From Actinoplanes philippinensis (lineage in GTDB: Bacteria > Actinomycetota > Actinomycetes > Mycobacteriales > Micromonosporaceae), in the NCBI RefSeq assembly GCF_900113015.1, contig NZ_FONV01000021.1:62001-126000 (forward strand): DNA of 64,000 bases, read 5' to 3'. The translations under genes were made by a program, and so were the position numbers. The first letter of the stretch is position 1; each line of letters opens with the position of its first letter. Under the pieces are notes generated by a model, which did not search any database, was not told the DNA's origin, and saw only the letters and a list, made by a program, of their open reading frames with translations. Of the stretch, positions 7,328-15,201 are shown piece by piece.

Positions 7328-8037
7328 CACTCCTCCAGGAGGGTGTGGACGAAGAACCCGATCCGCTCGGTGAGCTGGTCGGCGAGACGGTCGAAGTCGG
7401 GAGCCGCCACGGGCTCGGGAATGCTCCAGTGCGCCTGGCGCGGGGCGTCGAACGCGGGACACACCTCCTTCACCCGGTCGCACAGCGTGATCACGTGGTC
7501 GAAACGCTCGCCGGTCAGCCGGGACACGTGCGTGGGGCCGGTCTCCGGCGGTGGGATCCCGCGTGCGGCGAGAGCGCGTACGGCGTACCCCTGAAGGGGT
7601 TTGGGGGTGACGCCCGCGCTGTGGACCTGGACCGAGCCGCCCGCCCGGTGTCGCAGGATCGCCTCGGCCATCGGTGATCGTGCGCTGTTGCCGGTGCACA
7701 GGAAGAGCACCCGGGCACGACCCGGGCGGGCCGGCGACGGTGAGCGCAGCCGCAGCGCCGGATGCAGGGCCGCGCCGGCGCCGGTGAGCAGCGCCGAGCA
7801 GCGGGCCAGGTGCAGCGTGTAGTAGGTGTCGCGGCCGTCGGCGCTGCTGCGGCGGGCGGTGACCAGCTCGGCGCGCCGCAGCTTGCCGAGGTGGTAGGAG
7901 ATCAGGTTCTGTGGGTGGCCGAGCCGGGCGGTCAGCTCGTGGACGGCCAGGTCGGTGCGGGCGAGCTCGCTCAGCAGCCGCCACCGCACCGGATGGCCGG
8001 CCGCGGTGAGGAACGCCGGAGGCGCGTCGGTCCCCAT
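7327..8037 (-). CDS. ArsR regulator fused to thioredoxin-type arsenate reductase
   Basis: A 236-residue fusion protein. Residues 8-80 are an ArsR-type winged helix (recognition helix NLISYHLGKLRRAELV). Residues 108-236 are a low-molecular-weight phosphatase/arsenate reductase domain: P-loop CTGNSARS with Cys114, and Cys186 and Cys193 in TLCDRVKEVCP, matching the Cys10/82/89 triad and spacing of thioredoxin-linked ArsC. So one chain appears both to reduce arsenate and to regulate. ATG 8037 was chosen; ATG 8052 lies inside the operator. First gene of an operon with VOC and chrA; no Acr3/ArsB pump is nearby. Confidence 0.9.
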   Translation of the reverse strand: MGTDAPPAFLTAAGHPVRWRLLSELARTDLAVHELTARLGHPQNLISYHLGKLRRAELVTARRSSADGRDTYYTLHLARCSALLTGAGAALHPALRLRSPSPARPGRARVLFLCTGNSARSPMAEAILRHRAGGSVQVHSAGVTPKPLQGYAVRALAARGIPPPETGPTHVSRLTGERFDHVITLCDRVKEVCPAFDAPRQAHWSIPEPVAAPDFDRLADQLTERIGFFVHTLLEE

Positions 8038-8041
8038 GCCC

Positions 8042-8075
8042 GCACAATACATCAAATCGATTTGATGTATTGTGC
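8042..8075. promoter_or_regulatory. Perfect 34-bp palindrome, operator between ArsR-ArsC and AraC genes
   Basis: Thirty-four consecutive bases form an uninterrupted perfect palindrome centred between 8058 and 8059, with the core CATCAAATCGATTTGATG. It contains the ATCAA-N6-TTGAT pattern known for ArsR-family operators in actinobacteria. It lies between the divergent ArsR-ArsC and AraC genes, so one repressor dimer could control both. Each arm also carries an ATG reading outward (8065 on +, 8052 on -), giving mirrored codons ATG TAT TGT. Binding by the fusion protein is inferred. Confidence 0.7.
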
Positions 8076-8079
8076 CGAC

Positions 8080-9087
8080 GTGTCATTGGTGAGGTCGGCC
8101 GGGCTCCAGCGGTTCCGGCAGACCGTGGAGGCGCTCGGCGGCGACGCGGATCTGTTCGCGCGTCAGGCCGGCCTGCCACCCGGCGCCCTCGACACCGACG
8201 AGCTGCTGGTCGAGGACACCGCGATCGCCGCCGTCCTGGAGACCGCTGCGGCCGCGCTGCGCTGCCCCGACCTCGGCCTGCGCGTCGCCTCGGCGCAGGA
8301 GATGAGCCTGCTCGGCCCGCTGGCCGTGGCGATCCAGAACTCGCCGTCGGTGGCCGACGCGATCGAGTGCACCTCGCGGTACATGTTCGTGCACGCCCGT
8401 GACCTGTCGCTGTCCGTGGTGCCCGACCCCGACGGTGTCGCCGGGGTGACCGGGCTGCGCTACGCGTTCCGGGCGTGGGTCCGGCCGCTGCCGCAAGCCA
8501 CCGAGATGACCGTGCTGTTCCTGCACCGGGTCGTCGGGTTCCTGGTCGGTGGTGGGTACGGTCTGCGGTCGGTGGACCTGCCCCACCGGCCGGTCGCCCC
8601 GGTCGCCCGCTACACCGAGGCGTTCGGCGCGACGGTGCGGTTCGGCCGGCCCGCGGCGGTGCTGCGGGTGCCGACCAGCCTGATGCGGCAGCCGCTCGCC
8701 GGGGTCGACGCCACGCTGCGCGGGCTGGCGCTGGCGTTCCTGTCGCGACAGTCGCCCGGCCCGCGGACCGGCCCGGCCGCCCGGGTGCGCGCGGTGGTGT
8801 CGCAGTCGCTCGGCACCGGCCCGACCGAGCTGGCCGATGTGGCGCGGGCGCTGGCCGTGCATCCGCGTACCTTGCAGCGGCAGCTCGTCGCGGAGGGGCA
8901 GGGGTTCACCGAGATCGTCGACGACGTCCGCCGGGCCCGTGCCCGTGCCTACCTGACCACCACCGACATGCCGCTGGCGCAGGTCAGCCGGCTGCTGGGG
9001 TTCGCCGAGCAGGCGGTGCTCAGCCGGTGCGCCCGCCGCTGGTGGGGGATGAGCCCGACGGCGGTCCGCAGGCGGGCTCAGCGGTAG
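8080..9087 (+). CDS. AraC-family transcriptional regulator (OruR/ArgR-like)
   Basis: About 335 residues. The N-terminal 180 residues match the arabinose-binding-like domain (PF12625), with ending SLLGPLAVAIQNSPSVADAI; the last 90 residues are the AraC helix-turn-helix pair (VARALAVHPRTLQRQLVAEG, then LAQVSRLLGFAEQAVLSRC). GTG 8080 gives the common N-terminus MSLVRSAGL; ATG 8065 inside the palindrome is the alternative. It is divergent from the ArsR-ArsC operon and overlaps the next gene tail-to-tail by 10 bases. The target genes are unknown. Confidence 0.85.
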   Translation: MSLVRSAGLQRFRQTVEALGGDADLFARQAGLPPGALDTDELLVEDTAIAAVLETAAAALRCPDLGLRVASAQEMSLLGPLAVAIQNSPSVADAIECTSRYMFVHARDLSLSVVPDPDGVAGVTGLRYAFRAWVRPLPQATEMTVLFLHRVVGFLVGGGYGLRSVDLPHRPVAPVARYTEAFGATVRFGRPAAVLRVPTSLMRQPLAGVDATLRGLALAFLSRQSPGPRTGPAARVRAVVSQSLGTGPTELADVARALAVHPRTLQRQLVAEGQGFTEIVDDVRRARARAYLTTTDMPLAQVSRLLGFAEQAVLSRCARRWWGMSPTAVRRRAQR

Positions 9088-9734
9088 GTGAGCAGCCGCG
9101 GGTCGGCCTCGACGTGGGTGTGCTCGTTGAACGTCGACAGCGACAGGCCCCGGCTCCCGGCGATGACCTTGGTGACGCCGGTGTTGACCGACACCCGGTT
9201 CAGGGCCGCCCAGCCGGTCGACGAGCCGGTGGTGAGCAGGCTGGCGGCCATCGCGATCGGCCCGCCCGAGGTGAGCACGGCCACGTCACCGTGCTCGGAC
9301 ATCAGCTTCCGCGTGCTCGCCAGGGCGGTGGTGACGCGGTCCTGGAAGGCGGCGAACGATTCGGCGTACTCGGTGTCGTGCTCGCCGGAGGCCCACCGGG
9401 CCGTCGCCACCTCGAAGAGCCGCTGGAAATCCCAGGGGGTGATCGAACTCCGGGCGTCCGGCTGGTGGATCTCCAGCACGTGGTGGAAGTCGAACTCGTT
9501 CCAGTCCGGGTCGGTCACCGTCTCGACCGGTTCCTTCAGGCCGTCGAGCAGCCCGGCCGCGGTCTCGGCGTGCCGGCGCATGGCGCCCTGGACCAGCACG
9601 GCGGGCCGGATCCCACGCTCCGCGAAAGACCGTCCGAGGGTACGGGCCTGCTCGTGCCCGATCGCCGAGAGCGCGTCGTAGTCGTCGGCGCCGAACGACG
9701 CCTGGCCGTGCCGGATCAGCAGGAGACGGGGCAC
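9078..9734 (-). CDS. Histidine phosphatase family protein
   Basis: A 218-residue member of the phosphoglycerate-mutase-like superfamily. The phosphorylated histidine lies in LLLIRHGQASFG (RHG at residues 8-10), with the second arginine near QGAMRRHAETA, a conserved Glu in WNEFDFHHV, and the second catalytic histidine in the EHGDVAVLTSGGPIAMA region, where the expected VTHGG is changed to LTSGG. That substitution removes the usual last catalytic His and may lower activity. It is the fifth gene of the acyl-CoA-type operon, two bases after the upstream stop. Confidence 0.87.
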   Translation of the reverse strand: MPRLLLIRHGQASFGADDYDALSAIGHEQARTLGRSFAERGIRPAVLVQGAMRRHAETAAGLLDGLKEPVETVTDPDWNEFDFHHVLEIHQPDARSSITPWDFQRLFEVATARWASGEHDTEYAESFAAFQDRVTTALASTRKLMSEHGDVAVLTSGGPIAMAASLLTTGSSTGWAALNRVSVNTGVTKVIAGSRGLSLSTFNEHTHVEADPRLLTYR

Positions 9735-9735
9735 G

Positions 9736-10761
9736 TCAGTCCTTTCCGCGGATGATGCGCAGGCAGCGGCGCTCCAGCATCAGGCTGGCGATCCAGAAGT
9801 GCCGGAACGCGGGGTTGCGGGTCTGCCGATGGTGGTACCGGTAATAGATCTGCTGCACGATACCGGCGAGCCGGAACAGCCCGAAAACCTCGTGGAACGC
9901 GGTCATCCGCAGCCCGGTCCGCGCGTGGTAGTGCTCGATCACCTCGCGGCGGGTGAGCATGCCCGGCGTGTGTGTCGGCTGCCGCCGGAACGCCCGGAAC
10001 AGCGGCCCGTCGTCGGCCTGCACCCAGTACGCGAGAGCGCTGCCCAGATCCATCAGCGGGTCGCCGAGGGTGGCCATCTCCCAGTCGAGCAGCGCCACCG
10101 GCCGGGCCGGATCGTCCGGGTCGAAGACCACGTTGTCGAACCGGAAGTCGTTGTGGATCAGGCAGATCCGCTGCTCGGCCGGCTGGTTCGCCTCCAGCCA
10201 GCGGATCACCTTCGCGAACGAGCCGACATTGCGGGTACGGGCCGCCCGGTACCGCTCCGACCAGCCGGACACCTGCCGGGCCACGTAGCCGGCGCCCTTG
10301 CCCAGGGTGTCCAGCCCGGCCGCGGCCGGGTCGATGCCGTGCAGGTCGATCAGCAGGTCGACGACCCCGGTGCAGAGCCGGCGCACCTGCTCCGGGGGCA
10401 GGTCGACGCCGAGTTCCCGCCGCGGGATGTGCCCGTGGACGCGTTCCATCACGTAGAACGGCGAGCCGATCACCGACTCGTCCTCGCACAGCGCGACCAT
10501 CCCCGGCACGTACGGGAAGACCGGCGCCAGAGCGGACTGGATCCGGTACTCACGGGACATGTCGTGGGCGGTCGCCGCCTTCCGGCCCCGCGGCGGGCGG
10601 CGCAGGATGAGGTCCTTCTCCCCGGCGCCGCGGTGCAGCAGATAGGTCAGGTTGGACGCGCCGCCGGAGAACTGTCGTACCTCCGGCGTGGCGTCCAGAC
10701 CCAGCCAGGCGGTCACCGCGCCGACATCGAAGGCGTCCTCCGCGCGGACCGGACCGGTCAC
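9736..10761 (-). CDS. Phosphotransferase-family protein (ACAD10/aminoglycoside phosphotransferase-like)
   Basis: A 341-residue kinase-fold protein. Visible motifs: GGASNLTYLL (nucleotide loop), the catalytic loop LIHNDFRFDNVVFD with Brenner-type H-N-D, and the metal-binding ALLDWEMATLGDPLMDLG. This pattern matches the phosphotransferase domain of ACAD10/11 proteins, which phosphorylate 4-hydroxy-acyl-CoAs so that a dehydrogenase partner can act. An acyl-CoA dehydrogenase lies three genes upstream in the same operon, supporting that role by inference. Its GTG start overlaps the SDR stop by four bases (GTGA). Confidence 0.87.
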   Translation of the reverse strand: MTGPVRAEDAFDVGAVTAWLGLDATPEVRQFSGGASNLTYLLHRGAGEKDLILRRPPRGRKAATAHDMSREYRIQSALAPVFPYVPGMVALCEDESVIGSPFYVMERVHGHIPRRELGVDLPPEQVRRLCTGVVDLLIDLHGIDPAAAGLDTLGKGAGYVARQVSGWSERYRAARTRNVGSFAKVIRWLEANQPAEQRICLIHNDFRFDNVVFDPDDPARPVALLDWEMATLGDPLMDLGSALAYWVQADDGPLFRAFRRQPTHTPGMLTRREVIEHYHARTGLRMTAFHEVFGLFRLAGIVQQIYYRYHHRQTRNPAFRHFWIASLMLERRCLRIIRGKD

Positions 10762-11492
10762 GCCAGCCGCCGGACGACGGAGAGGGGGAGCAGCCGCATC
10801 GCCGCGCCGATCGGCACCCACGGCCACGCCGGGACGTAGGCCTTGGCCTTCCGCTTCTCGATCGCGGCGACCATCGCCCGGACACCGGTCACCGTGTCGA
10901 CCATGAAGGGGGTCTTCTGCCGGACGTGCTCGTTCATCTCCGACCTGATGTATCCGGGGTAGATCACCGACACGTCGACCCCGGGGATCCGCTCCGACCG
11001 CAGACCCTCGGCCAGCGCGGCGACACCCGCCTTCGTCGCCGCGTAGGTGGTCATCGACCGGCGCATGCCCCGCAGCGCCGACATCGACGAGATGATCACC
11101 AGGTGGCCGCGCTGCTGCGCCCGGAAGATCTCCAGCGCCGCCTCCGTCTGGGCCAGCGCGCCGAGGAAGTTGACCCGTGCCGTCTCCCGGTTGGCGTCCG
11201 GCCGCCCGGTGCCCAGCGGCGCGCCCTTGCCGAGGCCGGCGTTGACGACCACCCGGTCGATGCGGCCCAGCTCGGCGGCGAACTCGCGGAAGACGGTGAA
11301 GACGGCATCGTCGTCGGTGACGTCGAGCGGCCTCACCACCACCCGGGTGGGCAGCTCGGCGGCCAGCTTCGCCAGGCGGTCGACGCGGCGGGCGCACAGG
11401 GCCAGGTCGTAACCCAGGGCCGCGAACTGCCGGGCCATCTCCTCACCGAGACCCGCGCTGGCCCCGGTGATCAGGACGACACCCCTACTCAT
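10758..11492 (-). CDS. Short-chain dehydrogenase/reductase (SDR)
   Basis: A 244-residue classical SDR. The dinucleotide motif is VVLITGASAGLGEEMARQFA (Gly-rich TGASxGLG at residues 9-16). The NAG motif is VVVNAGLG, with Ser in VIISSMSALRG and the catalytic YAATK. These give the Ser-Tyr-Lys triad, probably NADP(H)-dependent given the CARRVDRL segment after strand 2. The start at ATG 11492 overlaps the upstream SDR by eight bases. In the operon it likely oxidises or reduces a hydroxyacyl intermediate; the substrate is not known. Confidence 0.88.
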   Translation of the reverse strand: MSRGVVLITGASAGLGEEMARQFAALGYDLALCARRVDRLAKLAAELPTRVVVRPLDVTDDDAVFTVFREFAAELGRIDRVVVNAGLGKGAPLGTGRPDANRETARVNFLGALAQTEAALEIFRAQQRGHLVIISSMSALRGMRRSMTTYAATKAGVAALAEGLRSERIPGVDVSVIYPGYIRSEMNEHVRQKTPFMVDTVTGVRAMVAAIEKRKAKAYVPAWPWVPIGAAMRLLPLSVVRRLA

Positions 11493-12258
11493 GCGGCGCC
11501 TCGGCCCGTTCCTCGCGGCGGGTCTTGGCACCGAGAGCGAACATCCGCCGGTCGTAGAGGAACCGGGCGAAACGTTTCGCACGATAGGCGGTCCGCGCGT
11601 CCGAGTCCGGCAGGATCAGGAACTTGCGGGCGTCCACGTCGTGCACCACCCGGGCGGCGATCTCGTCGGCGCCCCGGCGCGCCCCGTTGATCAGCCGGAT
11701 CGCGCCCTGCTCCATCTGCGGGTCGTCCCCCGAGAGCGACTGCGCCAGATTGGTACGGAAGAACGAGGGGCACACCACCGACACGGTGACACCCCACGGC
11801 CCCAACTCGTACCGCAGCGACTCGGAGAGCGCCACCACGGCCGCCTTGCTCGCGTTGTAGCTGCTCATCGACGGCGGGTGCATCAGCCCGGCGGCCGACG
11901 CCACGTTCACGATGTGACCCGACCCCTGCTCCTTGAACAGCGGCGTGAACGTCCGGCACCCGGTGACCGCGCCGAGCACGTTGACCGTCAGGACCCGCTG
12001 CCAGTGCTCGGCGCTGAGCCGGTCGATGCGCCCGCCGGCGGCGATGCCCGCGTTGTTGACCAGGATGTCGAGGCCGCCGAAATCGTCACGCACCCGCTCC
12101 AGCGCCGCCGCCCAGTCGGCCTCCGAGGTGATGTCGAGACGCTGGTCGACGCCCTCGGTGACGTCGGTGACCAGCACCCGGTCGCCGCGGGCCTGGAAAC
12201 GGGCGGCCAGCGCGGCGCCCAGGCCGGAGGCGCCACCGGTGATCAGGACACGTTTCAT
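11485..12258 (-). CDS. Short-chain dehydrogenase/reductase (SDR)
   Basis: A 257-residue classical SDR: RVLITGGASGLGAALAARF at the N-terminus, LVTDVTEGVDQRLDIT (an Asp after strand 2 suggests NAD(H)), NNAGIAAGG, Ser in VNVASAAGLMHPPSMSSYNA, and YNASK with catalytic Tyr and Lys. The C-terminal tail is long and basic (KTRREERAE). The ATG overlaps the acyl-CoA dehydrogenase stop by four bases, so the two are translated together. The proposed role is a hydroxyacyl-CoA type dehydrogenase in the same pathway. Confidence 0.88.
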   Translation of the reverse strand: MKRVLITGGASGLGAALAARFQARGDRVLVTDVTEGVDQRLDITSEADWAAALERVRDDFGGLDILVNNAGIAAGGRIDRLSAEHWQRVLTVNVLGAVTGCRTFTPLFKEQGSGHIVNVASAAGLMHPPSMSSYNASKAAVVALSESLRYELGPWGVTVSVVCPSFFRTNLAQSLSGDDPQMEQGAIRLINGARRGADEIAARVVHDVDARKFLILPDSDARTAYRAKRFARFLYDRRMFALGAKTRREERAEAPHE

Positions 12259-13451
12259 CGGGCAGCTCCATGCTCGGCGAGTTCGATACGGGCTATCAGA
12301 CCACGGTGCACCTCGTCCGGCCCGTCGGCGATCCGCACCGCGCGGGCCGCCGTCCACGCCGCCGCGAGCGGGAAGTCGCTGGACAGCCCGGCCCCGCCGT
12401 GGATCTGCATGGCGAAGTCGATCACCTGCTGGGCGACGTTCGGGGCGGCGACCTTGATCTGGCTGACCTCGGAGAGCGCCGCCAGCGGGCCGCCGGTGTC
12501 GAGTTTCCAGGCCGCGTGCTGGATCAGCAGCCGGGTCGAGTTGATCGCGATCCGCGCGTCGGCGACCCGTTCCCGGTTCCCGCCCAGGTTCATGACCGGC
12601 TTGCCGAACGCGGTCCGGGCCAGGCCCCGCTCGCACGCCAGATGCAGGGCCCGCTCGGCGAGACCGATCATCCGCATCGCGTGGTGCACCCGCCCCGGCC
12701 CGAGCCGGCCCTGCGCGATCGCGAACGCCTGACCCGGACCGGCGATGATGTTCGCGGCCGGAACCCGTACCCCGGTGAACGACACCTCGCCGTGCCCGAA
12801 CGGCTCGTCCAGGAACCCCATGGTGTCCAGCATCCGTTCGACAGTCACACCGGGCGTGTCGATCGGCACGAGCACCATCGAATGCCGGGCGTGCCGGTGC
12901 GCCTCCGGGTCGGTCAGGCCCATCACGATCAGCACCCGGCAGTCCGGATGCCCGACCCCGGTGGTCCACCACTTGCGGCCGTCCAGCACCACCCCGTCAC
13001 CGTCGAGCACCGCAGTGAGCTGCATGTTTGTGGCGTCCGACGAGGCCACGCCCGGCTCGGTCATGGCGAAGCCGCTGCGGATCACGCCGTCCCGCAGCGG
13101 GGTCAGCCACTGCTCCTGCTGCGCCGGCGTGCCGTATCTGGCGAGCACCTCCATGTTCCCGGTGTCGGGAGCGTTGCAGTTGAACACGTACGGCGCCAGG
13201 AACGACCAGCCCGTGGCCTCCGCGATCGGCGCGTAGTCGACATTGCTCAGCTCCTCGAACAGGTTCCACAGCCCCCGCTCCCGCGCTCGTCGCTGCAGCT
13301 CACGCACCTCGTCCGGGACCCGCCACTCGACCGGCGCGCCGGCCGGGCGCCGCAGCCGCCGCTCCACCGGCTCGATCTCCGCGGCGATGAACTCACGCAC
13401 CGCCGCGGTCAGCTCCGCGGCCCGCGCCGAAGGGGAGAAATCCATGCCCAC
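12255..13451 (-). CDS. Acyl-CoA dehydrogenase
   Basis: A 398-residue flavoenzyme of the acyl-CoA dehydrogenase family, FAD-linked and feeding electrons to ETF. The signature SGFAMTEPGVASSDATNMQL binds FAD and acyl-CoA. KWWTTGVGHPDCRVLIVMGL and the C-terminal QIHGGAGLSSDFPLAA are typical of the ACAD10/11-like long-chain group. GTG 13451 and ATG 13445 are both possible starts. It heads a five-gene operon (two SDRs, a phosphotransferase and a histidine phosphatase). Together these suggest breakdown of hydroxylated acyl-CoAs. Confidence 0.93.
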   Translation of the reverse strand: MGMDFSPSARAAELTAAVREFIAAEIEPVERRLRRPAGAPVEWRVPDEVRELQRRARERGLWNLFEELSNVDYAPIAEATGWSFLAPYVFNCNAPDTGNMEVLARYGTPAQQEQWLTPLRDGVIRSGFAMTEPGVASSDATNMQLTAVLDGDGVVLDGRKWWTTGVGHPDCRVLIVMGLTDPEAHRHARHSMVLVPIDTPGVTVERMLDTMGFLDEPFGHGEVSFTGVRVPAANIIAGPGQAFAIAQGRLGPGRVHHAMRMIGLAERALHLACERGLARTAFGKPVMNLGGNRERVADARIAINSTRLLIQHAAWKLDTGGPLAALSEVSQIKVAAPNVAQQVIDFAMQIHGGAGLSSDFPLAAAWTAARAVRIADGPDEVHRGLIARIELAEHGAAR

Positions 13452-13478
13452 ACGCTAAAACCCGGCCTCCGGCCGAAC

Positions 13479-13506
13479 TTGATCCAAAGCGACAATCATT
13501 TGATCC
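13479..13506. promoter_or_regulatory. Direct repeat TTGATCC upstream of the acyl-CoA operon
   Basis: TTGATCC occurs at 13479-13485 and 13500-13506, exactly 21 bases (two helical turns) apart. The repeat lies in the AT-richer gap between the sigma-factor stop and the acyl-CoA dehydrogenase start. Same-face repeats of this spacing suit an activator or repressor dimer. There is no other evidence. Confidence 0.25.
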
Positions 13507-13558
13507 GGTACGACACCAGACGCGCTGAGCCGCACGGCATGGCGACACTCTCGCCCAG

Positions 13559-14770
13559 TCAGCGCAGGCGGGCCGCCCGGGACTCCAGGTAGCGCTGCTC
13601 GGGGCGGCTCAGGGTCAGCCGTGCGGCCAGGCGGTACTGCTCGCAGGCGCCGGTGCGGTCGCCGAACTGCTCCAGCAGATGGGCGCGGACCGCGGCGGTG
13701 CGGTGGTGACGCGACAGGACCGGATCGCCGGCGACCCGGTCCAGGGCGGTCAGAGCCGCTTCCGGGCCGTCGACCATGGCGGTGGCGACGATCCGGTTCA
13801 GGGTGACCATCGGGCTGGGGGCGAGCGCGTGCAGCATCCCGTACAGAAGGAGGATCTGCGGCCAATCGGTCTCCTCGGGCCGCGCCGCCTCGTCGTGGAT
13901 CGCGGCGATCGCGGCCTGCAGCTGGAAGGGCCCGATCGGGGCCTGCGCCAGGGTCCCGGTGACGATCGCGACGCCTTCGGCGATCATGCCGGCGTCCCAT
14001 CGGCCGCGGTCCTGCTCGGCGAGCGGGATCAGGGCGCCGTCCGGGCCGGTACGCGCGGGCCGCCGCGCGTCGGTGAGCAGCATCAACGCCAGCAGCCCGG
14101 CGGTCTCCCCGTCGTCGGGCAGCCGCCGGCGCAACTGTCGGGTCAGCCGGATCGCCTCCCGGGTCAGCTCCACCCGGTTCAGCTCGTCGCCGGCGCTGGC
14201 CGTGTAGCCCTCGTTGAAGATGAGGTAGAGCACGTGCCGGACCGCGGTGAGACGCTCGGCCGGCACCGCCATCTCGAACCGGGCGCCCGCGTCCCGGATC
14301 CGCTGCTTGGCCCGGCTGATCCGCTGGCCCACGGTGGCCTCCGGCAGCAGCAGCGCCCGCGCGATCTCCGCCGTGGTCAGCCCGCCGACCGCCCGCAGGG
14401 TGAGCGTGATCTGCGCCGGCACGGTCAGCGCCGGATGGCAGCAGAGCAGCAGCAACGCCAGCTCGTCGTCGCCGCGGACCGCAGGCGGCGGCTCCTGCCC
14501 GGCCGCCTCCTCCCGGCGCCGGCGGGCCGTCTCGTTGCGCAGCATCTCCACCCGGCGGCGGCTCGCCACCGTGATCAGCCAGCTCCGCGGCCGGTCCGGG
14601 ACGCCGGTCTCCGGCCACTGCCGGGCCGCCGCGATCAGCGCCTCCTGCACGGCGTCCTCGCAGGCCTCGAAGTCGCCGTAGCGGCGCGCCACCACCGCCA
14701 GGACCTGCGGCACGCACTCCCGCAGCAGCTCCGGCAGAGCGGCCGTCCCGCCGGCGCTCAGATCTCCCAT
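13559..14770 (-). CDS. ECF42-group RNA polymerase sigma factor (with C-terminal TPR-like extension)
   Basis: A 403-residue sigma factor. Region 2 covers residues about 10-75 (VVARRYGDFEACEDAVQEAL, then PRSWLITVASRR). Region 4 covers about 115-170 (LTTAEIARALLLPEATVGQR). A 200-residue extension (DUF6596 plus TPR-like helices) follows, as in ECF42 proteins. In this group the extension, not an anti-sigma factor, is required for function. Its ATG 14770 overlaps the YCII stop by 13 bases, the standard ECF42-DGPF arrangement. The predicted target promoter lies at 15160-15200. Confidence 0.92.
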   Translation of the reverse strand: MGDLSAGGTAALPELLRECVPQVLAVVARRYGDFEACEDAVQEALIAAARQWPETGVPDRPRSWLITVASRRRVEMLRNETARRRREEAAGQEPPPAVRGDDELALLLLCCHPALTVPAQITLTLRAVGGLTTAEIARALLLPEATVGQRISRAKQRIRDAGARFEMAVPAERLTAVRHVLYLIFNEGYTASAGDELNRVELTREAIRLTRQLRRRLPDDGETAGLLALMLLTDARRPARTGPDGALIPLAEQDRGRWDAGMIAEGVAIVTGTLAQAPIGPFQLQAAIAAIHDEAARPEETDWPQILLLYGMLHALAPSPMVTLNRIVATAMVDGPEAALTALDRVAGDPVLSRHHRTAAVRAHLLEQFGDRTGACEQYRLAARLTLSRPEQRYLESRAARLR

Positions 14771-15129
14771 GTGCTCATGTCGAGGACCGGACGGACCTCG
14801 ACCCGGGTGTACGCGGCGTCCGGCGCCTTCGCGGCCCACGTCACCGCCTCGTCGAGATCCGCCACGTCGATCAGGTAGAAGCCGGCCAGATGCTCCTTGA
14901 CCTCCGCGTACGGCCCGTCGGAGGTGATCGTCTCGCCGTCGCGCACCGACACCTGGGTGGCCAGCGCCGGATCACCCAGCCCCTCGCTCACCACCAGCAC
15001 CCCGGCCTGCCGCATCTGTTCGGTCAGCCGCAGATGCCCGAGCCCGAAGTCGGTGCGCTGCTGCTCGGTGAGCGTCTCCCAGACGGCCAGGGACTGCGGG
15101 TTCGACTGGATCAGGATCAGATACTTCAC
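14758..15129 (-). CDS. YCII/DGPF-domain protein, partner of ECF42 sigma factor
   Basis: A 123-residue YCII-fold protein: MKYLILIQSN at the start, DGPY at the diagnostic DGPF position, then EVKEHLAGFYLIDVADLDEA and VEVRPV. DGPF proteins are the usual cotranscribed partners of ECF42 sigma factors. Their biochemical role is unsettled; they share a ferredoxin-like fold with muconolactone isomerase. The start is GTG 15129 with GGAG about 11 bases upstream. Transcription is predicted from the - strand TGTCGA/CGAC promoter at 15194-15167, about 30 bases before the start. Confidence 0.9.
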   Translation of the reverse strand: MKYLILIQSNPQSLAVWETLTEQQRTDFGLGHLRLTEQMRQAGVLVVSEGLGDPALATQVSVRDGETITSDGPYAEVKEHLAGFYLIDVADLDEAVTWAAKAPDAAYTRVEVRPVLDMSTWEI

Positions 15130-15159
15130 GATGGGCTCCTACTCTCGTGACCTCTTCGT

Positions 15160-15200
15160 CCCGGGTGTCGAAACCGCGGCGGCCGGTTTCGACACCCGGG
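15160..15200. promoter_or_regulatory. Bidirectional ECF42-type promoter inside a 17-bp inverted repeat
   Basis: Arms 15160-15176 and 15184-15200 are a perfect 17-base inverted repeat with a 7-base loop. Each arm carries TGTCGA reading outward-to-inward on its own strand: 15166-15171 on +, 15194-15189 on -. Exactly 18 bases further on each strand lies CGAC (15190-15193 on +, 15170-15167 on -). This agrees with the ECF42 promoter as I recall it (TGTCGA at -35, CGA/TC at -10). So one symmetric element can fire both ways: to YCII-sigma and to the NTF2-like gene. Confidence 0.65.
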
Positions 15201-15201
15201 C

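Noticed and set aside
9078..13451. The acyl-CoA dehydrogenase/SDR cluster as part of a secondary-metabolite gene cluster
   Set aside because: No polyketide synthase, peptide synthetase, carrier protein or tailoring set is present; the genes fit catabolism.
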